Positions 1-11,064 of a DNA stretch of 64,000 nucleotides are shown in pieces. The position numbers and the translations under genes were made by a program. The stretch is from Sipunculus nudus (taxonomy: Eukaryota; Annelida; Sipuncula; Golfingiida; Sipunculidae). The stretch lies in assembly GCA_026874595.1 (NCBI GenBank), contig CM049319.1:1127501-1191500 (forward strand). The letters run 5' to 3'. Under the pieces are notes generated by a model that worked only from the letters and a program-made list of their open reading frames with translations, had not been told where the DNA came from and did not search any database. Position 1 is the stretch's first letter, and each line of letters opens with the position of its first letter.

Positions 1-3000
1 GGAAACACTTTCCTGCAAGAAGAACAGCAGGTCCAGTTACACTGACAAGTAAGTAGATAATCAGGCGTGTTTGGAAACACTTTCCTGCAAGAAGAACAGC
101 AGGTCCAGTTACACTGACATGTAAGTAGATAATCAGACGTGTCTGGAAACACTTTCCTGCAAGAAGAACAGCAGGTCCAGTTACACTGACATGTAAGTAG
201 ATAATCAGACGTGTCTGGAAATGCTGGCCGATAGGAAGAATAGCAGGGCCGGTTACACTGACATGTAAGTAGATAACCAGGCGTGTCTGGAAATGCTGTT
301 CCATAGAAAGAACAGCAGGGCCGGTTACACTGACATGTAAGTAGATAACCAGGCGTGTCTGGAAATGCTGTCCCATAGAAAGAACAGCAGGGCCGGTTAC
401 ACTGACATGTAAGGAGATAATCAGGCGTGTCTGGAAATGCTGGCCCAAAGGAAGAACAGCAGGGCCGGTTACACTGACCTGTAAGTAGATAACCAGGCTT
501 GTCTGGAAACGCAGTCCTATAATGAAACAAGGCTTGTCTGGTATTGCTGTTCTGTTGGTAGATAAGCAGGAGTGTCTGGTAAAACTGTCATGTTGGCGTG
601 TCTGGTAAAATGGCTAACGGTTATAATGTCGGTACATAACCCATGGGTCCGGAAACACATTTTTGTAGAAAGGTAAATAGGCGTATCTGGTTATTTTGCC
701 CTGTTGGTTGTTCATTAGGCGTGATATCGGGTGATATCCCGGTAAAACCGTCATGTATGTAGGAAAACCAAGTGTGTCCTACAGGTCGAACAGCAAGTCC
801 GGTAACACTGACATGTAAGTAGATAACCAGGCGTGTCTGGAAACACTGTCCTACAGGGAGAACCGCAGGTCCAGTTACACTGACATGTAAGTAGATAATC
901 AGGCGTGTCTGGAAATGCTGTCCCATAGGAAGAACAGCAGGGCCGGTTACACTGACATGTAAGTAGATAACCAGACGTGTCTGGAAACGCAGTCCTATAA
1001 TGAAACAAGGCTTGTCTGGTATTGCTGTCCTGTTGGTAGATAAGCAGGGGTGTCTGGTAAAACTGTCATGTTGGCGTGTCTGGTAACATGGCTAACGGTT
1101 ATAATGTAGGTACATAACCCATGGGTCCGGAAACACATTTTTGTAGAAAGGTAAATAGGCGTATCTGGTTATATTGCCCTGTTGGTTGTTCATTAGGCGT
1201 GATATCGGGTGATATCCCGGTAAAACCGTCATGTATGTAGGAAAACCAAGTGTGTCCTACAGGTCGAACAGCAAGTCCGGTAACACTGACATGTAAGAAG
1301 ATAATCAGGCGTGTCTGGAAATGCTGTCTCATAAGAAGAACAGTAAGTCCGGTTACACTGACGTGTAAGGAGATAATCAGACGTGTCTGGAAACACTGTC
1401 CTACAGGAAGAACAGCAGGTCCGGTAACGCTAACATGTAAGGAGATAATCAGGCGTGTCTGGAAACACTGTCCTACAGGAAGAACAGCAGGTCCGGTAAC
1501 GCTAACATGTAAGGAGATAATCAGGCGTGTCTGGAAATACTGTCTTACTGGTTGAGCATCAGGTCCGGTAACACTGACATGTAAGTAGATAATCAGACGT
1601 GTCTGGAAACACTTTCCTGCAAGAAGAACAGCAGGTCCAGTTACACTGACATGTAAGTAGATAATCAGACGTGTCTGGAAATGCTGTCCCATAGGAAGAA
1701 CAGCAGGGCCGGTTACACTGACATGTAAGTAGAAACCCAGGCGTGTCTGGAAATGCTGTCCCATAGAAAGAACAGCAGGGCCGGCTACACTGACATGTAA
1801 GTAGATAACCAGGCGTGTCTGGAAATGCTGTCCCATAAAAAGAACAGCAGGTCCAGTTACACTGACATGTAAGTAGATAATCAGGCGTGTCTGGAAACGC
1901 AGTCCTATCATGAAACAAGGCTTGTCTGGTATTGCTGTCCTGTTGGTAGATAAGCAGGAGTGTCTGGTAAAACTGTAATGTGGGCGTGTCTGGTAACATG
2001 GCTAACGTTTATAATGCAGGTACATAACCCATGGGTCCGGTAACACATTTTTGTGGAAAGGTAAATAGGCGTGTCTGGTTATATTGCCCTGTTGGTAGTT
2101 CATTAGGCGTGATATCGGGTGATATCCCGGTAACACCGTCATGTATGTAGGAAAACCAAGTGTGTCCAACAGGTCGAACAGCAAGTCCGGTAACACTGAC
2201 ATGTAAGTAGATAACCAGGCGTGTCTAGAAATGCTGTCCCGTAGGAAGAACAGTAAGTCCGGTTACTCTGACATGTAAGGAGATAATCAGGCTTGTCTGG
2301 AAACACTGTCCTACAGGAAGAACAGCAGGTCCGGTAACACTGGCATGTAAGTAGATAATCAGGCGTTTCTGAAAACACTATCCTACTGGAAGAACAGCTG
2401 GTCCGGTAACGCTAACATGTAATGAGATAATTAGGCTTGTCTGGAAACACTGACCTACAGGAAGAACAGCAGGTCCGGTAACACTGGCATGTAAGTAGAT
2501 AATCAGGCGTGTCTGGAAACACTTTCCTGCAAGAAGAACAGCAGGTCCAGTTACACTGACAAGTAAGTAGATAATTAGGCGTGTCTGGAAACACTTTCCT
2601 GCAAGAAGAACAGCAGGTCCGGTAACACTGGCATGTAAGTAGATAATCAGGCGTGTCTGGAAACACTATCTTACTGGAAGAACAGCAGGTCCAGTTACAT
2701 TGACATGTAAGTAATAATCAGGCGTGTCTGGAAACGCAGTCCTGTAATGAAACAAGGCTTGTCTGGTATTGCTGTCCTGTTGGTAGATAAGCAGGAGTGT
2801 CTGGTAAAACTGTCATGTGGGCGTGTCTGGTAACATGGCTTATGGTTATAATGTAGGTACATAATTCATGGGTCCGGTAACACATTTTTGTGGAAAGGTA
2901 AATAGGCGTGTCCGGTTATATTGCCCTGTTGGTAGTTCATTAGGCGTTGTCCTGCTTGTAGATATCTAGGCTTGTCCAGTAAAACTGTCCTGTGGGTAGA

Positions 3001-3226
3001 TAAGCAGGAGTGTTTGGTGATACTGTCATGTAGGCGTGTCCGGTAACACTTTCTACTAAGTTTTTAACCAGGCGTGTCCGGTAGCTTGTCCTGAAGGTAG
3101 ATAACTAGACAATGTCCTACTGTTTGATAGCCAGGCTTGTCCGATTACACTGTCCTGTTGGTAGATATCTGGGCGTGTCCGGTAACACTGTCTTGTAGAT
3201 AACCAGGGGTGTCCCGTTACACTTTT
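1..3226. repeat. Hierarchical minisatellite array (36/72/~480 bp), open at the left edge
   Basis: The window opens inside the array. The basic unit is 72 bp: unit starts at 1, 73 and 145 are exactly 72 apart. Each 72-mer is itself two diverged 36-bp halves, both of the form GTCYGGWAACACTG followed by an AGA-rich segment and CAGG. Runs of 72-mers alternate with a different cassette of about 300-345 bp, recognisable by the landmark ACCCATGGGTCCGG near 638, 1118, 2030 and 2868. The spacings 480, 912 and 838 differ by about 6x72 and 5x72, so blocks vary by whole 72-mers. From about 2,940 the units become degenerate and the array fades out by 3,226. Because 72 is a multiple of three, long reading frames stay open on both strands; I do not regard them as genes. 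Confidence 0.95.
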
Positions 3227-3484
3227 GTAATTAGATTAAGCTAATGATTTAATTATTCGAACATAGAGATCAGAATAAAAAAATCAAATTTATCAATAAT
3301 ATATTTTGACGGCATGCTTAAACGAATGTATACTGACAAAAAGTATCAGTGTCACGGGCAATGACGTGTAGGCTAAAACTTCCTTCATGCAATGCTTCCT
3401 TGATGTAATCCAGGTATACCTGGACCATAAACAAGGAAAGTAAACTTAAACATATTTGGTAATTGTCCAATTGTTTCAGTAACT

Positions 3485-3529
<45 letters not shown>

Positions 3530-4746
3530 CATGTGAACCTTGTATGCGTAACTCACATTTCAACAAAACATCCTGATTGTTTGAATTCATCCGATGTTGA
3601 TTGGTTCGTAAGTTATACTGATTCACATAAATTATCGACCCGCCTAGTAATACACGTACCCTACACCTACATTCCGCACTAATCTATGAGGCACACCGTT
3701 TGCCACAGCTGTGCATCGAAGGAAGGTATGCTGATATTTATATTTCACTAAACGTAGTTCATTATTATTTAAGTTATGTTCTACCGGGGGGGGGGGGGGT
3801 AGGATGTGGAGGATGGGATGGGGGGGGGCTGCCTTTTTAAAAAAATATTAATTTCGCAATGATACCTTATACGTATATACTGAATTTATGGCATAGAGGC
3901 CAGAACGGATTCATCCCCCTTGGACCTGAATAGTTTTTTACAGATTTTATTTCATTTTCCAAATAAATCCAACATAGTTTTGCATGAAAGATTGTTATAA
4001 TTCAGTTTACATAAAGACCAGGTCATATTAACATCAAATTTTATAACCAGTCTCTATTTAAAAGACAAAACAGAAATTTATTTAGTATTCAATATGTTCA
4101 GTACAGTGTAAAGGTTCGTATTTTAACGAGACTTTTGCAAGAATATGGGGAGTCATGGGAAAGGGCATTTTGAGTTGTTTCAGGCTTTTTACATATGATG
4201 GCATTTTGGTGAAATCAAAAGATGAACTTTTTATATTCATTCCAAGGTAAGAGTAACAGAAGTACAATGTGCAAGATCGACACCCTTCTCCCGTCAGGGA
4301 GCATTGGTTTTCTAACAGGATTTCTCCCAGGTTGGTACCTTCTAGGGATTTCTGTAAACGCAGATAACCCTGAAACGCATGCCTTTGTATGACAGGTCAG
4401 ATTCCTGATGGCGTTCTGGCATTGCAAGACCGCTGACCTGATAAAGAATTACAGCGCAAATTATTTGATTGGTTCCATTGCCCAGTTTACAATTTCTGAA
4501 AAAAAATGGAAAGGAGATACACAGTTAAAACACCCACCATTTCCCCACAGTTCTTAAAAAGTCATATTTTACCTGTAAATTTATACTTTTTGAGTTAATC
4601 CACATGCTACTCTTCCTTATACTAACTCACTGAACATGCCCCGCTCCTCAAGGTACGCCATTGACTGAGCGCCGTCTAGTCAACTAAGCTAACAAGGCAG
4701 CTCATTCCATCCATATGATTGTGAGAAACGCAGCATTTACTCTAAA
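3227..4746. other. No gene seen; (TA)n and a G-run
   Basis: This is AT-rich sequence without a convincing coding exon. It holds a (TA)n microsatellite at about 3,487-3,538 and a run of 14 G at 3,786-3,799. Short open frames on the minus strand around 4,082-4,427 resemble no family I know. Confidence 0.6.
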
Positions 4747-4999
4747 AAAATCCTGGATGCAGATAGTGATCCGGATCACCCCCAAAATTTAATCATTTAT
4801 TTCGTGTATCATTGCCGAGCTATCCTGAAAATTCCATGAAAATCGGTTTTTTGTATGTATTGTTGCTAACAGACAGCCAAAAAGACAAAATATAAAGTAG
4901 GGATAAGTTTTCCACTGATAAGGCCGAGGTATTCAGTCAAAACACCGCCGCCATAAATATAACCCCCCCCCCCCCCGGGGCCGCATGGCGGAGGTAAAT
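4747..4999 (+). repeat. Probable 3' end relic of an RTE-like LINE
   Basis: The stretch contains a TTCCATGAAAATCGG-type motif, then an ACAGACAGCC-type segment, a C-rich run at 4,963-4,976 and finally GGCGGAGGTAAATA. That succession (CATGAAAATC..., repeated ACAGAC, ...GGCGGAGGTAA) is what I know from 3' tails of RTE-clade LINEs common in invertebrate genomes. No reverse transcriptase remains beside it, so it would be a heavily 5'-truncated copy. The assignment rests on motif memory only. Confidence 0.45.
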
Positions 5000-5302
5000 A
5001 TACTTCACTAGCTAATAAAGCCGGTTTTCGCACTTTTTACTGGGGTTTGGGGATGTATTAATCGACATGAGCAATGTTGGCTCAATTTTTTTTTTCTAAA
5101 AGTTAAAATTAAAATATAGAGTTTCAGTGGGATACACTTTCAGTTAGTTATGTACAAATATTTCTACATTTATTTTGTTGCGCGCTGCTCATGGCAAGAA
5201 TTTTATACATCGATATGTTTTCTTTGAAGACCTGGTAAGTGATGTTTACATTTGCGTACCGGAATGGTAAGCTGGAGCATTAAGATGTTCGAAGATCCTT
5301 GG

Positions 5303-5406
5303 TAACATATGTTTTCATTGTTAGACGTATAAAGGATAGATTGATGTATTGTAGTAACATATGTTTTCATCGTTAGACGTATAAAGGATAGATTGATGTA
5401 TTGTAG
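5303..5406. repeat. 52-bp tandem duplication
   Basis: Two adjacent 52-bp copies (5,303-5,354 and 5,355-5,406), each starting TAACATATGTTTTCAT and ending ATGTATTGTAG, differ at only one position that I can see (ATTG versus ATCG). It is a recent local duplication in otherwise non-repetitive sequence. Confidence 0.9.
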
Positions 5407-6804
5407 TCCGATTTGTTCGGAGTCAAAATTATTCAGCCCTGTCATATATGGCAAGTCCTGATAATACTATTTAATCAGGCCGTAAGAAATTTATTTATTT
5501 ATTTTTTATTTGAAAGATATTTTACCAGGATGGCCTATTTGCACAATTTGCTTATTTTAAATAGGATCCTGGGTCCAGTGAACATTTCAATTATTTACCC
5601 TTAAAAGTAAATTTACTCCACTAACGCCATGTCCCTCAGCACTGCCTAGCACTGAGATAGCAGCTACCCGAACTGGTCAGTCTGCCGAGCGGATCCTCGC
5701 AAGGGATGAGTGCCAAGGGATCAAGAGTTACATGTTTTTCATATTTATTGACCATGCAAGAGTGTCAAACATCAGGAAAATATATACTTAAATCCGTCAC
5801 TGATAACAGGGGTTATTCATTTTTACAATATACCCTAATCCTGCGCTGTGAATAACCAGATCAAGGAGAGCCACGGCACAGGCATTCCGGTCTTTGCCGA
5901 AGGCAGTTCGGCTTTGTTCGGTAATAACCTCCACGCAACCTAAAAAACACGCATGATCATTCAAAATGTGTACATTAAAACTGTTTATTGTCATATCGGC
6001 AAGGTCACTGCAGAACCTATCACCTTTAAAAGGAGGTATAGCAGGGGACAATTTACGCAACGCGGTTTCAGAGTATATTGCGGAAAAAAAGTGAACCAAC
6101 TTTCTTATCAATTTTTATTTTAGGTATTATATGATTCCTCCTGAGGATGCAGTGGGTATTTTAATATAAAAGTGTCCTTTTGTGATAGTTTATTTAGTGT
6201 TTAGTATTCACACAAATGAAAGGTTTTTATATGTATGTGAATGTACATGTTTATAATTATATTAATTTGAACATGTGTCTACTTTAATAAGAAAAGAAGC
6301 AAATTGATTTCTAAAAGGTAAATTGCGGAAACGTGAGACTGAAGTTACGGGAATATTCGTTATAGGTTAAGGTAATCTCAGGAAAAAATAGATAGTATAT
6401 AATGGGTTACATTCTGCTTGCCTTCACCGAAGGGGTTTAATATAAGGTGCATTTCAAAGTAATTCATTCGGCTCCTTAAGAACACTCCCTAACCAATGTG
6501 ATGCACACAACAGAAACTAGGGAAAAATTGTCAGTTACTTTATTTACCGTATTGTTTGACGTAAGCAAATAGTACCGCACTCAGTTTCTATGGTTTTCCT
6601 ACAGAATCTACTTGGTATGAACTTGGCAAGAATAAAAGTAGACTGAAAATTACTGCGTCCTTAATCAGTGAAAAAGAAAGAAATTACAGACCACCATGGA
6701 TACAAGGAATAATCAATGAGCATAAAAACTGTCAAAAGGCATCTCACGAAAACATTCGACGTCCCAGTGTATATTATGTTGAAAGTAATCCTCTCTCTCT
6801 TCTA
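5407..6804. other. No gene assigned
   Basis: I recognise nothing here. A 104-residue open frame on the minus strand (5,797-6,111) has no motif I can name. The end of the stretch, a pyrimidine-rich tract closing in TCTAG at 6,804, looks like a 3' splice site leading into the lectin's first coding exon. Confidence 0.5.
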
Positions 6805-6893
6805 GGTTCACCTGACGAAGGAAAAATGAAACCTTTTCCATTTATGATAATTGCAACCGCAATGCTGGCAACAGGTTGGACATATTATTTCTC

Positions 6894-6961
<68 letters not shown>

Positions 6962-7151
6962 TAAAGAGTAAGAGCGACACCTTTTAAATAAACTCACTTA
7001 TTTAGTATCACATGTACGAGCTTTCTAAGCGCACAGGCTTCTACGTAGGATGGTTTCATATATTAACGTTTAGTAAATCTGCTCTACCTTAGCTGTATCG
7101 AGCACTATACTGCAAGCACTGGAACCAACTTAGGGTATATATATATATACC

Positions 7152-7194
<43 letters not shown>

Positions 7195-8346
7195 TGGAAC
7201 ATTAATATACAATAAGCCGGTTCACTGCCGAAGGGAATCGAACCGATTGTAGAGTATTAACTCTTACATGTATTCTATATATTTTGATGTTATATTTTAG
7301 TGTAATATTTTGCATGTATTCTCTATATTTAATGTTATATTTTAGTGTAGTATTTCGTTGTAATTCATAATATCAGGACCAGTTGTTATACAAACACATT
7401 GTGTAAGGTATATTACATTATTCAGGCATATTTAAACGCTGACACTAATGCGACATTGAAACGTGTATTATATATTGAGATAGACCCCATGCAATTTACT
7501 TAACAATACTTCTAGTTACGTGTCAACCACAATCTGTTCACTCGGGGTAAATAGTTAACTGTCCATAAATTTAACGTTAGGAAACAAACGATAAATTAAC
7601 ACAATAGAATACATGTGAACTCACAACCCAAAGTGAAACTTCTGTATCGTGTACAAGTTGGCTGCCGTCCATTAACCCGTCTGAGCCATGCCTGTATTGA
7701 TGCCTTCAGATCCTTTCAGTAAACATACAGAGGGATTTACAAATATGCTTAGTTAAAACGAAAGTTTTTTCGCTCATGGTATTGTCGAAACGTATACCAA
7801 AAAGCTAACGATTGGTCTGGTTTAGATCAAGTGACAGCGTACTTGTAGGATATGAGGCGTTTACAAAATTACGAAAATATTTGCATCCTCATAGAGCGTT
7901 ATAGTGTCTTCCTGTTGAAGTATATATAGACACTTTGGCCGGGTGTACGCTGGTCGTAGACTCTCTAATGTCATAGGGCCGGAATGGCGCAAGTCAAAAC
8001 TATATAGCACTAATGGACGCTGCAGGGAAAGAAGCCAGCTCATTTTCTGTTCATGTCAAGTAAATGATTACAAAATGTCACACACGATTCAGCGTATCGT
8101 ATTCAGCCTCCTATGAAGTTTCACTCATCATCAATGGATGAAAGCTGTGACAGGGCTGGAGTGAATTTGAATTTATCAGGTCAAGGTCACCTCAATGATT
8201 CCCATAAAAGTGTTCAAATACACAGAGGGGTCGGAGGTCTGTTTGAGCAAACGACCGACAATCGGAATTGAACGGGGTCGAACCGAATTTTCTGTGCATT
8301 CATATTCCATTTCTCTTTACAATGAACCAGCACGGCTATTTTTACA

Positions 8347-8412
<66 letters not shown>

Positions 8413-8556
8413 TATTTGTTTATTCATGTTAAAATTTGCGTTTGATTCATTATTATATTGGATTAACCTGAATCATTTTTCTAACAATGAAACACACGGC
8501 TATTCTCACATATATTTCTCTCTCTCTCTCTCTCTCTGATCATTGTACGCTAATGC

Positions 8557-8600
<44 letters not shown>

Positions 8601-9058
8601 ATTTAATACTGACAAGACAAGTTTTTCCTCCTTCAGCTTTTGGTAATCCTCGCTCGTACCCTTACCGTTACAATCATGGGCGTTACGTGATGAGGACGTC
8701 TTGCTACATGTTCGTCCGCTCTCCGTACAACTGGCTGCAGGCGAAGGGCTAATGTCACAGGCATGGTGGGGATCTGGTCAGTATCGAGACTCAGGGCGAG
8801 AACAACTATCTGGTGGGAATAATGAAGCGGCATTATCAAACCGATTTCTGGACAGGAGGAAACGACATATCATCTGAAGGAAACTTGCGCTGGCTGGCTG
8901 ATCTCAGAAGGATAAACTACGCAAACTGGATGCCTAATGAACCGAACAATGCAGGAGGTAACGAACACTGCCTAGAAATACTACAATATTTCGGCTTCCA
9001 GTGGAACGACAGGCCTTGTGGATTTAAACGTGCATTCGTTTGTGAAAAGGCATGTTAG
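6805..9058 (+). pseudogene. Secreted C-type lectin (EPN/WND type), two coding exons, one in-frame stop
   Basis: Proposed model: exon 6,805-6,874 (after a polypyrimidine-AG acceptor; ATG at 6,826) and exon 8,637-9,058 (after TTTTTCCTCCTTCAG). The donor AG|GTTGGA at 6,875 and the acceptor are both phase 1, and the joined 471 nt give 157 codons ending in TAG. Residues 1-16 form a hydrophobic signal peptide. Residues about 39-156 form a C-type lectin-like domain: first Cys at 39, the WLxA...C...GGDLVSIE core, an EPN motif at 118-120 and a WND motif at 139-141, with the usual cysteines near the end. In this fold EPN and WND bind Ca2+ and typically mannose-type sugars, which suggests extracellular glycan recognition in innate immunity. 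Codon 55 (8,750-8,752) is TAA, just before the conserved Cys of the WLxAxxxC motif; everything after it is in the same frame and fully conserved. So this is a pseudogene, a null allele or a base-call error. An upstream 5' UTR exon is likely but not located. Confidence 0.82.
6875..8636 (+). other. Lectin intron with several microsatellites
   Basis: The intron carries (TA)n at about 6,893-6,959, (GA)n at about 7,155-7,190, a (TC)n-(TA)n compound at about 8,347-8,406, and an inverted pair of (TC)n at 8,517-8,537 and (GA)n at 8,559-8,597 that ends 40 nt before the 3' splice site. No other gene is evident in it. Confidence 0.75.
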
Positions 9059-10413
9059 ATTTGTGTTTGAAAATCAAGCCTCACACATGCCAGTATGCTA
9101 CATTTTACAAATGCTGTATAAAATTCACACCTACAATGGGTACTACACTCAAATTTTAAACTTTTCTATCCATTTTGTATCGATCTCTTCAGTTAGATGT
9201 CATTGACGATTAATTTTCCACAGAGGATCTGAAATTAAGGGAAACGTATGCTTCCTGTTGGAAATATGGTGATAGGCCCTAAAGCAAATGTGTATTTTTT
9301 TTTAATTAGTAGTTAATTTCAGCGAAGCTTTGGCTGTGCATTAGGTTCGAATTTTTGGATAGTTACATTTTGACAAATGTTTGATTACAATTTATCCTGC
9401 AGTTCGTTTTAATGTTTTCTTTTTTAATTACTGTTTTGCAAAATTGTGAGTGAGTATATTGTACCTAATGATTAACTTAACCCACGTGCGTGAAATACTG
9501 ATTTTGTCAACTGTAACAAACAAAAGATAAGCAGATTATAACCCGACCGTATTAATGTTTTTCATTTTCGTTTCTCACATGTCGAACTGTTGGCAATAAA
9601 TAAGAAACAAAGGTGCTGAAATAAAATGTTCAAGTACGATTTTCTTCACCGAAAAGTTATACCTGTCGCAAGATTACACTTACATAAATATGTGTATAAA
9701 AGTAGGTGTTCCTGAGGTAGTACATGAACAGAACACTTTACATGGAGAAGTAGATGGCCATGTTTTTTTTTTCAGAATGCTTTTTCCAGTCCCTAATCTG
9801 GGAACATTGGCATTTGCTTGTTTCATTTGCCACTCTAAAAAGGTTCCGTCCAAGATTAAATACGGAACTCATTCTGTACCCCATTTTCTTTTTCTCTTAT
9901 GATTATGGTTCGTTACTTAATTTAAAGTCCTGTTGGTCACAAGCATAGTATCATTACAGGTGTGTCTGACTTGACAGGAGAGTACCTACATTTCGATAAA
10001 TTTTATACAGAAAAAGAAATTGGACATCCGACACTTACACGAAATGTTTCTTATTCGGGTATTTATTCCATATTATTTATATTGTCCGTATTGTTAATGT
10101 ACAGATTAATACTAATAATACTATATATAAGGACTCATGCGTTTCTAACCACCTGTGTCAAACACTATCAAGTATCCAGGAAATCATGCACAACCAGAAC
10201 ATGTTCATGTTATCACCTATCTCAGGCGCGGATCAAGTAAGAGGAGGAATGGACGGGGGTTCGGATTTCAAATGTGAGGGGAAAATGTGACGCATTAAAA
10301 TTTCCCCACACAACATTGTGAATATACACATTGGTGCACTGTCACTCGCTTGTTTCACCGTTCTTGAGCGCTTATTGTAATTCGGCCGCCTCCGCGTTTA
10401 AGCACAGACTGTT
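9059..10413 (+). other. Lectin 3' UTR/flank; poly(A) signal at 9,595
   Basis: AATAAA at 9,595-9,600 is the first canonical polyadenylation signal I noticed downstream of the lectin stop codon and may end its 3' UTR. I see no further gene up to the MITE at 10,414. Confidence 0.5.
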
Positions 10414-11064
10414 GTTAAAGCCCCCATCACACGAGAAGGAGACCTTACGGCGACCACAGCGACCTAGTAGATCGCAGTTGGTCGCCCTTAACATCGTAAA
10501 AACCCTCCAAGTATGACTGCAATGCCGCTCTCACCCCGCCGACATGACGTGTGCTGGCGCCGCGAGCTTCGTCAGAGCGCAGACGCCAGCACACGTCGAA
10601 TCCAACTGGTCGCAAAGAGAGCGCAGCTCTGACGTCATAAGCGCAGCGGCAGCACCGTACGAAGCGTGTAAAGAGCTCACTAGGGTCACCGAGGTCACGG
10701 TAGCGGCGGCGTAAGTGTGCTGGGGCAGCGAAGCGTAACAGATAGACCGATGCTACCATGTTTACTGGCGATCGACCTGAGCTGTCAGGAAGCTGGTACT
10801 GCGCTGCTTGGACACTGACGGCGATCAAATTCCGATCTGACTGCGCTTTAAATCCGAGGCGACCCCGCGGCGGAAATTTTGTCCATGTTTAAAACTGGTC
10901 GCCACTCATGGCGTTCATGGTGATCATATGACGACCCAAGGCGACACTATCTCGCTCCTACGAATCTCATGAAAACTTAAGGCCACTCTGGCTGCGCTCT
11001 ACGGCGATCTGCCCCAATTCGGTGATCGCAGCGAGATCGCCTTCTCGTGTGACGGGGGTGTAAC
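10414..11064. mobile_element. Non-autonomous DNA transposon (MITE), ~651 bp
   Basis: The left end (GTTAAAGCCCCCATCACACG) and the reverse complement of the right end (GTTACACCCCCGTCACACG) form near-perfect terminal inverted repeats that continue for about 25 bp, through GAGAAGG. The interior is markedly GC-richer than its surroundings and full of GCGATC/GGCGACC motifs in both orientations. It encodes no transposase; a 127-residue minus-strand frame inside is incidental. I could not identify a target-site duplication, so the superfamily is open. Confidence 0.8.

Noticed and set aside
1099-1911. Minus-strand 270-codon repetitive frame in the minisatellite
   Set aside because: A 72-bp period keeps frames open by default; two minus-strand frames and one plus-strand frame are open over the same bases, with no start context or signal peptide.
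5797-6111. 104-residue minus-strand open frame
   Set aside because: No known motif and no exon boundaries; kept only as a note.
7216-7260. tRNA-type B-box words (GGTTCGATTCC near 7,230 and GGTTCGACCCC near 8,275, minus strand)
   Set aside because: No A box or cloverleaf stems fit at the right distance, so neither a tRNA gene nor a SINE head is supported.
10445-10828. 127-residue frame within the MITE
   Set aside because: It lies inside a GC-rich noncoding transposon and its composition follows the GCGATC repeats.
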